From Arthrobacter dokdonellae (GTDB lineage: Bacteria; Actinomycetota; Actinomycetes; Actinomycetales; Micrococcaceae): 64,000 bases of DNA. The translations under genes and the position numbers were made by a program. The DNA lies in contig NZ_CP029642.1 in NCBI RefSeq assembly GCF_003268655.1, positions 744,001 to 808,000 of the forward strand, read 5' to 3'. Each line of letters starts with the position of its first letter. Within the stretch, counting starts at the first letter, position 1. Positions 43,532 through 52,829 of this stretch are shown here, piece by piece. The notes below the pieces were generated by a model that saw only the letters and a list, made by a program, of their open reading frames with translations, was not told the DNA's origin and did no database searches.

Positions 43532-43935
43532 CACTTTCGGCGGAGCGGCTCCGCGCCGCCGCCCTGGCATTTCCCGGCGCCTACGAAGGCTTTCCTTTCG
43601 GCCCTGAGACCTCCGTCTTCAAGGTCAGGGCGCCCAGCAGTGGCGGCGACACCTGGGTCGGCAAGGTGTTTGCACTGGGCGATCTCAGCCTGCCGACGCC
43701 GTTGATCAACCTGAAGTGCGATCCCCTGCTGGCCGTCCAGCTGCGCTCCGCCCACCCGGGCATCGTTCCCGGTTACCACCAGAACAAGCGGCACTGGAAC
43801 ACGGTTGACTGCTCCATGGTGGCCGCGGAGATGGTGCTGGACATGCTCGAGGATTCCTACGACCTGGTGGTGGCCGGGCTGACCCGCAAACAACAAGCAG
43901 CATTGAATTGGAGTGCCCGTGTCGCCAAAGGATAG
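43528..43935 (+). CDS. MmcQ/YjbR family DNA-binding-fold protein
   Basis: 135-residue protein of the MmcQ/YjbR family, with ALAFPGAYEGFPFG, INLKCDPLLAVQLR and the ending HWNTVDCSMVAAEMVLDMLEDSYDLV. The fold resembles DNA-binding proteins, but the function is unknown. The GTG start is set by the GTGA overlap with the reductase gene. Its 3' end overlaps the DUF1990 gene by 17 bases. Confidence 0.82.
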   Translation: MTLSAERLRAAALAFPGAYEGFPFGPETSVFKVRAPSSGGDTWVGKVFALGDLSLPTPLINLKCDPLLAVQLRSAHPGIVPGYHQNKRHWNTVDCSMVAAEMVLDMLEDSYDLVVAGLTRKQQAALNWSARVAKG

Positions 43936-44491
43936 CCGCGAGGGCTTGTTTTACCCGGAGCTGGGCAGGACCCGTCTCAATGCCGAAGTGCCGACAGGGG
44001 AGGGGCACTGGCCCGCCGGCTTTGGGCACGTGGACCGGCAGATCCGCGTTGGCTCCGGCGACGCGGCGTTCAAGGCGCTGGCCGAGGGCATCATGACGTG
44101 GCAGATCCAGAGGCGCGCGGGCCTGCGTGTCGCGGCTCCCCCGCGGGCCGTGGTCGGGGCGCGGGTGGTGAGCGGGTTCGGTGTCGGCGATCTGCGGCTG
44201 CCGGTTCCTTGCGAGGTGGTGTGGGCGCTGGAACCCGCCGGCATGCTGCGCAGCGACGGCACCGACGTGGAACTGGCCGGGTTCGGCTACGGCACCCTCC
44301 CCGGGCATCCGGCGTTGGGCGAGGAGGCTTTCCTGGCGATGAAAGCCTCCGACGGCGGCGTGTACTTCCGGCTTCTGGCCTTCAGCCGGCCGTCGGGGCT
44401 GCTGTTCAAGCTGGGCTCGCCGGTCACGAAGCTGACCCAGCGCAACGTCACGAGGGCGTACCTCCAAGCCGCCCGCTCCCTCGCCCCTTAA
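43919..44491 (+). CDS. DUF1990 family protein
   Basis: 190-residue protein of unknown function, recognisable by GFGHVDRQIRVGSGDAAFKALAEGIMTW and GFGYGTLPGHPALGEEAF. The GTG at 43919 is favoured over the one at 43913, because TTGGAG ends 5 bases before it. Actinobacteria and plants carry this family; some members may bind hydrophobic ligands. The IS-like terminal repeat begins only 4 bases after its stop. Confidence 0.82.
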   Translation: MSPKDSREGLFYPELGRTRLNAEVPTGEGHWPAGFGHVDRQIRVGSGDAAFKALAEGIMTWQIQRRAGLRVAAPPRAVVGARVVSGFGVGDLRLPVPCEVVWALEPAGMLRSDGTDVELAGFGYGTLPGHPALGEEAFLAMKASDGGVYFRLLAFSRPSGLLFKLGSPVTKLTQRNVTRAYLQAARSLAP

Positions 44492-44532
44492 ACAACTATG
44501 TTGCCGTTGTTGGACCAAAAACGCTGTGTCAT

Positions 44533-44607
44533 GTCTCGGACCTCTGTAGACAGTTCATGTCTCGCACCTGTGTTGACAGTTGATGTCTCATTGTTGTGTA
44601 GACACTT
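44533..44607. repeat. Left subterminal repeats of the IS (period 26)
   Basis: Three 23-base copies start at 44533, 44559 and 44585, exactly 26 bases apart. The consensus is GTCTCRNACCT then TGTNGACANTT. They are likely transposase binding sites. Confidence 0.75.
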
Positions 44608-44640
44608 CCGGTCTGAGTAGTGGCCAGACCGGAAGTGTCT
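44600..44640 (-). terminator. Hairpin after the transposase gene
   Basis: AGACACTTCCGGTCTG (44600-44615) pairs perfectly with 44625-44640 around a 9-base loop, directly after the transposase stop. It would also block transcription entering the element. Confidence 0.65.
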
Positions 44641-44649
44641 CACTTCTTT

Positions 44650-45945
44650 TTAGACGGTTTCTGGTTCGGGCTGTTCGGTCGTAGTTGTTGTTTTGACTGG
44701 CCTGATTTTACGTTTCCGCACGGCGCCGGCGGGGTCTGCCGCGATGCCGGAGGGTTTGCCGTTGCCTACGTATGGGGTGCCTTTGGGTGGGATGGGGTGG
44801 CTGATAATTTCTGAGCCAAGGCTGTCGAAGAACATGATGTCGGTGTCGTCGTGAATGATGTTCACGGTGGTGCCGATGTATTTCTTGCCCATCTTGAAAT
44901 GCGTCCCCAAGACGGTGACATTGCCGTCTCGTCCGACACGACGCTGGCCGCTGAACCGCTCTGCCCCTACCGTGGGTTCTTCTGGTTCCGGCGGGCCGGG
45001 TGCCGGGGCCTTGGGTGTGGCGTTCCAGGCTTCGTGCGGTGTCATACCCGGCTTCAGGGCCTGGTGTTCACGTTCGGTGTTGTAGTACCGGTCGAAGGCA
45101 TCGATCTGGGTTTGCAGGACCTCCAGCGTGGTGGCTGGTGGCTGCTGCTTCAGGTACCGGTGCAGGGTTTGATGGAACCGCTCGTTCTTGCCCTGGGTAG
45201 TGGGTTTGTAGGGTTTTCCGGTGATGGGTTCCACGCCCCGGGCCTTCAGGAATTCCACCAGTTCCCCGCGCCTGCCCAGCCGTGTCGGGTTAAGAGCCGC
45301 GCCGTTGTCACTGAGGAAGCGCTGGGGTACCCCGTGTCGGTCAATCGAGGTTGTCACGACCCTGATCGCGGCCTCGCTGGTTTCCCCGGAAGCAGCCAAC
45401 GAGGCCAGGGCCAGCCGTGAATGGTCGTCGATGAGTTGGAAGATCGTGACCTTCGTCCCGCACGCCAGCACCCACTCGGTGGCGTCAATCTGCCAGCACG
45501 CATTCGGCTGCGGATAGACGAACCGGATATAGGCGCTGCGGGGCTTCTTCTTCGGCTCCGGCACCACGACGCCGGCACGGGTGAAGATCCTGGCCACAGT
45601 CGCCCTGGAGGGCGGTTGGAAGCCCTGTCGGCGCAACTTGGCGATCACTGAGAGCGGGCCGGCATCAAAGCCGGCCTTCTCCAACTCCTCGCGGGTTCCC
45701 AGCAGCAGATCGACCATGGAAGCGGGAGTGGTTTTCGGATGCCGCAACGCGATCGGAGGCCTCTTCTCCAACGCCTTGACCGGGCCGAGCGCTTGGGCTG
45801 CCGCCCGGACCTGGTAGAACCAGGCCCGGGAGACATTATGTTGTTTACAAAACGCGCTCACGGCACCGCGAGGAGCATCGGAAGGCCATGTAGCAACGAG
45901 ATGACGGACTTTGATTGATGGTTGTGTTTTATGCACAATCCACAA
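44650..45945 (-). CDS. IS481-family transposase
   Basis: DDE transposase of up to 431 residues. An N-terminal helix-turn-helix region (SAFCKQHNVSRAWFYQVR) precedes the RNase H-like core. The catalytic residues are the Asp in CWQIDATEW, the Asp in RFLSDNGAAL, and the Glu in TQGKNERFHQTL. The C-terminal 130 residues, Pro-rich and with GTHFKMGKKYIGTTVNI, form an SH3-like tail seen in some members. TTG at 45945 or GTG at 45936 is the start; neither has a clear ribosome site. The gene is intact, so the element may be active. Confidence 0.85.
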   Translation of the reverse strand: MWIVHKTQPSIKVRHLVATWPSDAPRGAVSAFCKQHNVSRAWFYQVRAAAQALGPVKALEKRPPIALRHPKTTPASMVDLLLGTREELEKAGFDAGPLSVIAKLRRQGFQPPSRATVARIFTRAGVVVPEPKKKPRSAYIRFVYPQPNACWQIDATEWVLACGTKVTIFQLIDDHSRLALASLAASGETSEAAIRVVTTSIDRHGVPQRFLSDNGAALNPTRLGRRGELVEFLKARGVEPITGKPYKPTTQGKNERFHQTLHRYLKQQPPATTLEVLQTQIDAFDRYYNTEREHQALKPGMTPHEAWNATPKAPAPGPPEPEEPTVGAERFSGQRRVGRDGNVTVLGTHFKMGKKYIGTTVNIIHDDTDIMFFDSLGSEIISHPIPPKGTPYVGNGKPSGIAADPAGAVRKRKIRPVKTTTTTEQPEPETV

Positions 45946-45957
45946 GCAAAACCGACC

Positions 45958-46029
45958 AACTGTCTACAAGGCGATGAGACAGAGTGTCTACGAAGGTCCG
46001 AGACAAAACTGTCCAATAAGGTATGCGAG
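45958..46029. repeat. Right subterminal repeats of the IS
   Basis: Inverted counterparts of the left repeats: 45958-45980, 45982-46004 and a degenerate third copy at about 46007-46029, spaced 24-25 bases. The first two carry TGTCTACAAGG and TGTCTACGAAGGTCCGAGAC. Confidence 0.65.
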
Positions 46030-46092
46030 ATCACAGAACCAAAAACAGTGAAAATCGACGAAATCGGTCCAACTGCTGCAACATAGTCGCCG

Positions 46093-46144
46093 GGTGCGCG
46101 GGGTGCGCGGGGTGCGCGGGTGAGCGGGGTGCGCGGGTGCGCGG
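46093..46144. repeat. GC-rich tandem repeat at the purL end
   Basis: Imperfect units of GGTGCGCGG, 9 to 10 bases each, recur about five times between the IS end and the purL stop codon. Confidence 0.7.
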
Positions 46145-48475
46145 CTAGCCGAAATGCTTCGGCAGGGTCCCTTCGTGTGCCGCGCCGAGCTCGTCGAGCG
46201 TCGCCGTGAACAGGCCCTGCACGTCGAGGGCTCCGCCGGCGGCGTCCACGACGCCGATCCGGGAGACCGGGAAGCGGCGGGCCGTGCACATGTCGTTGAA
46301 GCGGACCTCTTCGCTGCGCGGGACGGACACGATGGCCCGGCCCTGCGTCTCGGAGAACAGCAGCGTGAAGAGGTCCACGCCGTCGCGGGCGGCAACCTCG
46401 TCCAGGGCAACCCGGGCGCCGGTGTTGAAGCGCAGCGCCGACTCCACCAGGGCTGCCGCGAGGCCGCCCTCGGAGAGGTCGTGGGCGGAGTCGATCATGC
46501 CGTCGCGGGAGGCGTTGATGAGGATCTCGCCCAGCTCGCGCTCCAGTGCAAGGTCGGCCTTGGGTGGCAGGCCGCCCAGGTGGCCCCGGAGGTTGGCCCA
46601 CTCGGAGCCGTCCAGTTCGGCGGCCGTGGTGCCCAGCAGGTAGATGGCCTGCCCGTCCTCGGCCCAGCCCGACGGCGTGCGCCGGGCGACGTCGTCGAAC
46701 TTGCCCAGGACCGCCACCACGGGGGTGGGGTGGATGGGCGTGGAGCCGGTCTGGTTGTACAGGGAGACGTTGCCGCCGGTGACCGGGATGCCCAGTTCCA
46801 TGCAGGCGTCGGAGAGGCCGCGGATGGCCTCGGCCAGCTGCCACATGACGTTTGGGTCCTCGGGGGAGCCAAAGTTCAGGCAGTCGGAGACGGCCATGGG
46901 AATGGCGCCGGAGGTGGCGACGTTGCGGTAGGCCTCGGCCAGGGCCAGCTGGGCGCCGTGGTACGGGTCCAGGAAGGTGTAGCGGCCGTTGGCGTCGGTG
47001 GCCAGGGCCACACCCAGGCCGCTTTCCTCGTCCACACGGATCACGCCGGCGTCGTCCGGGAACGCCATGGCCGTGTTGCCGCCGACGTAGCGGTCGTACT
47101 GGTTGGTGATCCAGTCCTTGGAGCACATGTTGGGGGAGGCGATGAGCTCCAGCACGGCGGCCTTCAGCTCCTCGGCGGTGGCCGGCCGTCCGGCGTCCTG
47201 CACGGAACCGGTGAACGTGTCGGCCTGCAGGGCGTCCTGCCACTCGGGCCGGGCGTACGGGCGGTCGTAGACGGGGCCGTCGTGCGCCACGGTGCGCGGG
47301 TCGACGTCGACAATGACTTCGCCCTCCCACTTGATGATCAGGCGGCCGGTGTCCGTGACCTCGCCCAGCCAGGAGTACTCCACGGCCCACTTGTCCATGA
47401 CGGACTCAAACGCGGCCACGTTCTCCGGGGAGACCACGGCCATCATGCGTTCCTGCGACTCGGACATGAGGATCTCGCCCGGCGTCAGGGTGGGGTCGCG
47501 CAGCAGCACGGACGTCAGCTCAACCTCCATGCCGCCGTCGCCGTTGGAGGCCAGCTCACTGGTGGCGCAGGAGATGCCCGCGGCGCCCAGGTCCTGGATG
47601 CCCTCCACCAGGGAGCCCTTGAACAGTTCCAGGCAGCACTCGATCAGCACCTTCTCGGCGAAGGGGTCGCCCACCTGGACGGCGGGGCGCTTGGACGGCT
47701 TGGTGGAATCAAAGGACTCGGAGGCGAGCACGGAGGCGCCGCCAATGCCGTCGCCGCCGGTGCGGGCGCCGAACAGGACCACCTTGTTGCCCAGGCCGGA
47801 GGCATTGGCCAGGCGGATGTCCTCGTGGCGCATAACGCCCACGGCCAGCGCGTTGACCAGCGGGTTGCCCTGGTAGATCGGGTCAAAGACCATCTCCCCG
47901 CCGATGTTCGGCAGGCCCAGCGAGTTGCCGTAGCCGCCGATTCCGGCCACGGCGCCGTGCATGACGCGGGCCGTGTCCGGGTGGTCGATGGCGCCGAAGC
48001 GCAGCGGGTCCATGACGGCCACGGGGCGGGCGCCCATGGAGATGATGTCCCGGACAATGCCGCCAATGCCGGTCGCGGCACCCTGGTAGGGCTCCACGAA
48101 CGACGGCGAGTTGTGGCTTTCGATCTTGAACGTCACCGCCCAGCCGTCCCCAAGGTTGGTGACGCCGGCGTTTTCGCCGATGCCCACCAGCATGTCCTTC
48201 TTCATTTCCTCGGTGACCTTCTCGCCAAACTGGCGAAGGTGGTTCTTGGAGGACTTGTAGGAGCAGTGCTCGCTCCACATGACCGAGTACATGGCGAGCT
48301 CGGCGCCGGTGGGGCGGCGCCCCAAAACCTTGACGACGTCGTCGTACTCGTTTTGCTTCAGGCCCAGCTCGGCCCAGGGCAGCTCGACGTCGGGGGTCAC
48401 GGCGGCGTTTTCAACGGTGTCGATGTTAAACTTCTTCGTCGGCTCGCTGATCGAGCCTGTCGAGATCTCGCCCAT
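46145..48475 (-). CDS. purL: Phosphoribosylformylglycinamidine synthase, large subunit
   Basis: ATP-dependent amidotransferase subunit that makes FGAM from FGAR in purine synthesis, 776 residues, the short PurL form that needs PurS and PurQ. Motifs include [16 protein letters not shown], the [13 protein letters not shown] active-site region, [16 protein letters not shown], and the AIR-synthase-like second half with [13 protein letters not shown]. It starts directly after purQ (TAAATG junction), so the three genes are one operon, purS-purQ-purL. An IS element lies 58 bases past its stop. Confidence 0.95.
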   Translation of the reverse strand: MGEISTGSISEPTKKFNIDTVENAAVTPDVELPWAELGLKQNEYDDVVKVLGRRPTGAELAMYSVMWSEHCSYKSSKNHLRQFGEKVTEEMKKDMLVGIGENAGVTNLGDGWAVTFKIESHNSPSFVEPYQGAATGIGGIVRDIISMGARPVAVMDPLRFGAIDHPDTARVMHGAVAGIGGYGNSLGLPNIGGEMVFDPIYQGNPLVNALAVGVMRHEDIRLANASGLGNKVVLFGARTGGDGIGGASVLASESFDSTKPSKRPAVQVGDPFAEKVLIECCLELFKGSLVEGIQDLGAAGISCATSELASNGDGGMEVELTSVLLRDPTLTPGEILMSESQERMMAVVSPENVAAFESVMDKWAVEYSWLGEVTDTGRLIIKWEGEVIVDVDPRTVAHDGPVYDRPYARPEWQDALQADTFTGSVQDAGRPATAEELKAAVLELIASPNMCSKDWITNQYDRYVGGNTAMAFPDDAGVIRVDEESGLGVALATDANGRYTFLDPYHGAQLALAEAYRNVATSGAIPMAVSDCLNFGSPEDPNVMWQLAEAIRGLSDACMELGIPVTGGNVSLYNQTGSTPIHPTPVVAVLGKFDDVARRTPSGWAEDGQAIYLLGTTAAELDGSEWANLRGHLGGLPPKADLALERELGEILINASRDGMIDSAHDLSEGGLAAALVESALRFNTGARVALDEVAARDGVDLFTLLFSETQGRAIVSVPRSEEVRFNDMCTARRFPVSRIGVVDAAGGALDVQGLFTATLDELGAAHEGTLPKHFG

Positions 48476-49237
48476 TTATTTGCCTCCCAGAAGCGTGTTC
48501 AAGACTGAGGTGAAGAAGCCCCGGCCGTCCGTGCCCGTGTGGCCGGGGCCGTAGCCGGCCTCCACCGCGTGCTCCGGGTGCGGCATGAGGCCCACCACGC
48601 TGCCGGCGGCGTTGGCGATGCCGGCGATGTCGCGGCGGGAGCCGTTCGGGTTGCCGCCCACGTAGCGGAACGCGACGCGGCCCTCGGCCTCCAGTGCGTC
48701 CAGGGTCTTCTCGTCCGCGATGTACTGGCCGTCCTGGTTCTTCAGCGGGACGGTGATCTCCTGGCCGGCCGCGTAGGCGTTGGTCCAGGCGGTCGAGTTG
48801 TTTTCCACGCGCAGGACCTGGTCGCGGCACAGGAACTTCAGGTGGTCGTTCTTGATCATGGAGCCCGGGAGCAGGTGCGCCTCGGTCAGGATCTGGAAGC
48901 CGTTGCAGATGCCCAGCACGGGCAGGGGATTCGAGGATGCCCCGCCGGTTGCCGCCTTGACGATTTCACCCATGAGGGGGGCAAAGCGGGAAATGGCGCC
49001 GGCGCGCAGGTAATCGCCGTAGGAGAATCCGCCGGGGATGATCACGGCGTCCACGCCGCCCAGGCTGGAATCGCCATGCCAGAGTTCGACGGCGGTGGCG
49101 CCGGACACGCGCACGGCACGGGCCGCGTCGCGGTCGTCGAGCGTGCCGGGGAACGTGACGACGCCAATGCGGGCGCCGTTCAGGGGGGCGTCGGCAGGGC
49201 CCGCCGGGTAGGCGCCGATCAGGGGGGTTTCAGTCAT
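48476..49237 (-). CDS. purQ: Phosphoribosylformylglycinamidine synthase, glutaminase subunit
   Basis: Class I glutamine amidotransferase that supplies ammonia to PurL, 253 residues. The nucleophile cysteine is in [11 protein letters not shown], with the histidine and glutamate in [10 protein letters not shown]. The [11 protein letters not shown] motif is present. The first 20 residues, [15 protein letters not shown], are a non-conserved extension. The ATG overlaps the purS stop as ATGA. Confidence 0.95.
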   Translation of the reverse strand: MTETPLIGAYPAGPADAPLNGARIGVVTFPGTLDDRDAARAVRVSGATAVELWHGDSSLGGVDAVIIPGGFSYGDYLRAGAISRFAPLMGEIVKAATGGASSNPLPVLGICNGFQILTEAHLLPGSMIKNDHLKFLCRDQVLRVENNSTAWTNAYAAGQEITVPLKNQDGQYIADEKTLDALEAEGRVAFRYVGGNPNGSRRDIAGIANAAGSVVGLMPHPEHAVEAGYGPGHTGTDGRGFFTSVLNTLLGGK

Positions 49238-49491
49238 GGCAGGTCCGCCACAACTTCCACGTTGACCACGTCTTCGATGACCGGGTTGGAGAGCATGGTT
49301 TCCGCCGCCTCGCGGGCCTGGGAGAGGATTTCATCGGTGACGTCGCCGTCAACGGTCAATTCAAAACGCTTGCCTTGGCGGACAGCGGAGAAAGCGGTGA
49401 AACCCAGACGCGGAAGGGCGCCAACAATGGCCTTTCCCTGCGGGTCGAGGATTTCGGGCTTGAGCATGACATCGACAACGATCCGGGGCAT
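49234..49491 (-). CDS. purS: Phosphoribosylformylglycinamidine synthase subunit PurS
   Basis: 85-residue bridging subunit that joins PurQ to PurL and helps channel ammonia. Family features are [17 protein letters not shown] at the N-terminus and [14 protein letters not shown] at the end. AGGAGT lies 8 bases before the ATG. It is the first gene of the operon, with a -10 box (TAGAAT) about 110 bases upstream. Confidence 0.93.
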   Translation of the reverse strand: MPRIVVDVMLKPEILDPQGKAIVGALPRLGFTAFSAVRQGKRFELTVDGDVTDEILSQAREAAETMLSNPVIEDVVNVEVVADLP

Positions 49492-49600
49492 CCGTTGGAC
49501 TCCTGTTGAGAAGGGGGGTGGCCACGGATTGCCGTCTTACGCCGTTCTTTGGCCAGGCCAGGGGCCTGAACGATCTAGCGCTCCGCGAGCTTGCGCTCCC

Positions 49601-49630
49601 ATTCTACCGAGTGTTTGCGAACTCCCAGAA
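49601..49630 (-). promoter_or_regulatory. purSQL promoter
   Basis: On the minus strand TAGAAT (49606-49601) is preceded after about 18 bases by TTCTGG. Transcription would start near 49594 and give a leader of about 100 bases. No purine riboswitch fold is apparent in that leader. Confidence 0.45.
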
Positions 49631-49719
49631 TTGGTGTGGCGCAGCTCGCAGCCGCTGTTCGGCGGCCGCCTCCGCGGCGTGGGCGAAACATTGCGGCGGG
49701 TTTCGGCCGGCGACTGTCC

Positions 49720-49751
49720 ATGTGATCCATCACATAGTACGGTGGTACCAC
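49720..49751. promoter_or_regulatory. Two palindromes before the sialidase gene
   Basis: ATGTGAT-CC-ATCACAT (49720-49735) is a perfect inverted repeat, followed by the perfect palindrome GTGGTACCAC (49742-49751). A weaker GTCCCA...TGGGAC pair follows at 49752-49776. The first has the look of a GntR or CRP-like operator. The rest of the 345-base gap between purS and the sialidase gene shows nothing more except the purS promoter. Confidence 0.5.
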
Positions 49752-49836
49752 GTCCCACCTCCCAGAACCTTGGGACTGGGCGGGATGAGTTGCCTCCAAT
49801 TCTTTGCGGCCGATGAGGGCCGCCTGAAAGGATCAC

Positions 49837-52518
49837 ATGAAGTCCACCGACAAATTGCGCCGATGGAAGGGCGTGCCGCGGATGGCCGCCGCCTGCGCGC
49901 TGAGCGCGGGCCTGCTCGCCAGCATGGTTTCCCCGGCCCTTGCCGCCGTCCCATCCGCCCCGGATGCCGCTCCGCCGGCCCCAAGCTACACGGAACAGGT
50001 GCTGGCCAGCAACGGGGACAATGCCATTGACCCCGTCCTGGGCAAGTACTACCGCATTCCGGCCCTTGCCGACCTGGGCAACGGCGTCCTGCTGGCAGCC
50101 TACGACGGACGTCCCGATGGCGGGGACGCGCCGTCGGCCAACTCCATTGTGCAGCGCCGCAGCACCGACGGCGGCAAGACGTGGGGCGCTCCCACCTACA
50201 TCGCGCGCGGCCAGGTCGCAGCCGCCGGAACCTTGCGCTACGGCTTCAGCGACCCCAGCTTCGTGGTGGACAAGGAAACCGGCACGGTGTTCAACTTCCA
50301 CGTCTACTCCAAGGACCAGGGCTTTGGCGGCAGCACCTTCGGCAACAACGACGCCGACCGACAGGTCATCAGCACCGAGGTCTCAGTCTCCACCGACGGC
50401 GGCCTGAGCTGGTCCACGGACCCGGCCAACATGCCCACGCTGCCCGTCCCGCCCGGCTATCCCGCCGGGTCCCCCTACGCCGGCTTCGCGGGCCCGCTGG
50501 CCACCTCCGTGGCGAAACCTGCAGGAACCACGGTCAACGGCGTGGCCAACGTCGGCGGGGTCGCGGGCATGTTCGCGTCCTCCGGCGAGGGCATCCAGCT
50601 GAAGTACGGCCAGTACAAGGGCCGGCTGATCCAGCAATACGCCGGCAAGGTCAAGCAGGCCGACGGGAGCACCGTGATCCAGGCCTACAGCGTCTACTCG
50701 GACGACCACGGCAAGACGTGGCAGCGCGGGGCCTTTGTGGGCACCGGCATGGATGAAAACAAGGTGGTGGAGCTCTCCGACGGGCGCGTCATGCTCAACT
50801 CGCGCGACAGCACCAACGGTGGCGGCCGCAAGGTGGCCATCTCCACCGACGGCGGCGCCAGCTACGGTGCCGTCCGCTACGACTCCGCCCTGGTGGACCC
50901 CACCAACAACGCGGGGCTGACCCGCATGTTCCCGGACGCCGCGCACGGCACCGCGGCAGCGAAGGTGCTGCTGTTTTCCAACGCCAACAACCGCTCCTCC
51001 CGATCCAACGGCACGGTCCGCTACTCGTGCGACGACGGGGCGACCTGGAGCGCCGGCAAGCAGTTCAAGCCCGGCACCATGAGCTACTCCACCATCACGG
51101 CCCTTTCCAACGGCAACTACGGGATCCTGTACGAGGGCGACGGCAACACCATCACGTTCGGCCAGTTCAATGCCGGCTGGATCGACGCGTTCTGCGACGC
51201 CGGGCTGAAGGCCGCACCCGTCACCGGAGACAACGGCGCCACGGTTTCGGCCTCGCTGACGGTCACCAACACCTCGGCCGCCCCCATTGCCGGGGCCACC
51301 GCGACGTTTGCACCGCTGCCCGGCTGGCAGTTCGGCTCCGTGCAGGTCCCCACGATCCCGGCCGGCAGCCAGGTGGTGGTCACCGTTCCCGTGACCCTCC
51401 CGGCCTACGCCAAGGCGGGCGGCACCAGCATTACCGCGCAGGCCACCGTCCTGGGCCACGTGCTCACCGCCTCCGTCCCCGTGACCATCACGGGCGGCGC
51501 CACAGCGACCATCGTGGGCGCGGCCATCACCGGCGCCCGCAACGACTCCGGCCGCGACCTGGCAGCCAACCCGTACGCGGCCGGCGATTCCGTGCCGTAT
51601 TCCTTCGCGGTGGCCAGCACGGGCAACATCACCGAAGCCGTGGTGCCCCAGTCCGGGAACGTGGCACCCTTCCTGCCGCCGGGCGCCGGCAACTGCCGCT
51701 ACATGTCCCTGCCTGTCTGGGGCAGCTACAACTGCACCACGCCCAAGCACGTGGTCACCGCGGAGGAAGCAGCCAACGGTTTCTTTGTCCCGGTGACAAC
51801 GTGGCAGGTCACCGGCACGGGCGCGGCAACGCAGAACTACACCGTCACGGGCGACGAAGTTGACCTGCTGGTGCGCAACCCGCAGCTCTCCGGCACGGCC
51901 ACCGTGGCCTGGAACGATGCCGACGGCAACGGATTCGCCAACACCGGGGACACCGCCACCACCACCGTCACCCTGACCAACTCCGGCAACGTGGCACTCA
52001 CCGACGTGGCCGCTGCCGGCGTCGGCTCGCCGGCCGCCGTCCTGGCTCCTGGCGAGTCCGCCACGTTCACGTCCAGCCGGACTGTGACGGCCGACGAGCT
52101 GGCCGCCGGGCAGGTCCGGGCATCCACGGTGGCGGCCACCGGGCACAACGGCGCCAAGACGGCCACGGTGGCGCTCGCCGCGGCCGCCGTCGTGCTGCCG
52201 ACGATGCCTCCCAAGCCGGCGGCCAGCCCCGCCGTCGAACGGGCCAACCTCAACGGTCAGCCGCCGGTTGACCTGGGCCTGCGGGACGGCAAGTACCGCG
52301 TGGGCGACACCGTCACCGTGCACGGCGCACCCGCCCGCCAGTGGGGTTACGTGTACCTGAACCAGCACGGTCAGCGGTTCGGCTGGTTCCTGGCCGACGC
52401 CGAAGGCACCATCACGTTCACGGTCCCCGTGGGCACCAAGAATGGCCGGGACACGCTGGTGCTGCTGGACAAGGACGGAGCCCCGGTCTCCTTCGGGACC
52501 TTCCACGTCACCCCGTAG
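49837..52518 (+). CDS. Secreted sialidase (GH33)
   Basis: Extracellular exo-alpha-sialidase of 893 residues. Signal peptide to about residue 36 (SPALAA). The beta-propeller has the arginine motif YYRIPAL (R73) and Asp boxes STDGGKTW, STDGGLSW, SDDHGKTW, STDGGASY and SCDDGATW. The nucleophile tyrosine is probably in GTMSYSTITAL. From about 460 on come beta-sandwich repeats (NEW3-like and DUF11-like, with SASLTVTNTSAAPIAG and TTVTLTNSGNVALTD). No sortase signal is seen. GAAAGGA precedes the ATG. No sialic-acid catabolic genes are nearby. Confidence 0.9.
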   Translation: MKSTDKLRRWKGVPRMAAACALSAGLLASMVSPALAAVPSAPDAAPPAPSYTEQVLASNGDNAIDPVLGKYYRIPALADLGNGVLLAAYDGRPDGGDAPSANSIVQRRSTDGGKTWGAPTYIARGQVAAAGTLRYGFSDPSFVVDKETGTVFNFHVYSKDQGFGGSTFGNNDADRQVISTEVSVSTDGGLSWSTDPANMPTLPVPPGYPAGSPYAGFAGPLATSVAKPAGTTVNGVANVGGVAGMFASSGEGIQLKYGQYKGRLIQQYAGKVKQADGSTVIQAYSVYSDDHGKTWQRGAFVGTGMDENKVVELSDGRVMLNSRDSTNGGGRKVAISTDGGASYGAVRYDSALVDPTNNAGLTRMFPDAAHGTAAAKVLLFSNANNRSSRSNGTVRYSCDDGATWSAGKQFKPGTMSYSTITALSNGNYGILYEGDGNTITFGQFNAGWIDAFCDAGLKAAPVTGDNGATVSASLTVTNTSAAPIAGATATFAPLPGWQFGSVQVPTIPAGSQVVVTVPVTLPAYAKAGGTSITAQATVLGHVLTASVPVTITGGATATIVGAAITGARNDSGRDLAANPYAAGDSVPYSFAVASTGNITEAVVPQSGNVAPFLPPGAGNCRYMSLPVWGSYNCTTPKHVVTAEEAANGFFVPVTTWQVTGTGAATQNYTVTGDEVDLLVRNPQLSGTATVAWNDADGNGFANTGDTATTTVTLTNSGNVALTDVAAAGVGSPAAVLAPGESATFTSSRTVTADELAAGQVRASTVAATGHNGAKTATVALAAAAVVLPTMPPKPAASPAVERANLNGQPPVDLGLRDGKYRVGDTVTVHGAPARQWGYVYLNQHGQRFGWFLADAEGTITFTVPVGTKNGRDTLVLLDKDGAPVSFGTFHVTP

Positions 52519-52534
52519 CAGGCAACGAGTGGAC

Positions 52535-52566
52535 GGGGCCGTCTCGCCGCACGGCGGGGCGGCCCC
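52535..52566 (+). terminator. Sialidase terminator
   Basis: GGGGCCG...CGCCG pairs with CGGCG...CGGCCCC, 15 base pairs with two G-U pairs and a minimal loop, 17 bases after the stop. Confidence 0.65.
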
Positions 52567-52727
52567 AGCCATCGATGGGGTTTCTTCATGGTTTCAGTTC
52601 CCGCCCGGTGGTCCGGCCAACCGCGCCGCCATGCCCGCAGGCACCCGGGCATGCTGGCGCACGGCAGCGGCACCCGCACGCTGGCCGGGGTGCTCACGGC
52701 ATGCGCGGCCTTCGAACGCTGCTAACA

Positions 52728-52818
52728 GACGCTCCTGCAGTTCCGGGGTGGTTTTTGCGGACGCCCTGTGGTGCTGCGGGAGCGTCGTGGATATCCCGCC
52801 CTGAACTGCAGGAGCGTC
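52728..52818. repeat. Long inverted repeat with an extra arm copy
   Basis: GACGCTCCTGCAGTTC (52728-52743) is perfectly inverted at 52803-52818. The 59-base interval contains a third, degenerate copy of the right arm (GCTGCGGGAGCGTCG). It lies between convergent genes. The remaining bases of the 311-base gap from 52519 to 52829 show no gene. Confidence 0.7.
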
Positions 52819-52829
52819 GGAGGTGGGGG

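Larger units (their letters stand above)
44496..46086. mobile_element. IS481-like insertion sequence
   Basis: About 1.59 kb with imperfect terminal inverted repeats: CTATGTTGC...GTTGGACC at 44496-44516 and its complement at 46066-46086 (18 of 21 matched). Inside are three 23-base subterminal repeats at each end and one DDE transposase gene. The DNA is clearly less GC-rich than its surroundings. No target-site duplication was found at these limits, so the exact ends are uncertain. It lies between the DUF1990 gene and the end of purL. Confidence 0.65.

Noticed and set aside
44490..46092. Target-site duplication of the IS element
   Set aside because: The bases flanking the proposed ends do not match each other.
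46093..46144. CRISPR-like repeats
   Set aside because: Units are only 9-10 bases, contiguous and without spacers, so this is a simple tandem repeat.
49492..49594. Purine riboswitch in the purS leader
   Set aside because: No three-way junction pattern or conserved purine-riboswitch core is visible.
49720..49735. CRP/GlxR site before the sialidase gene
   Set aside because: TGTGA and TCACA are present but separated by four bases instead of the six in the CRP consensus, so only a generic operator is claimed.
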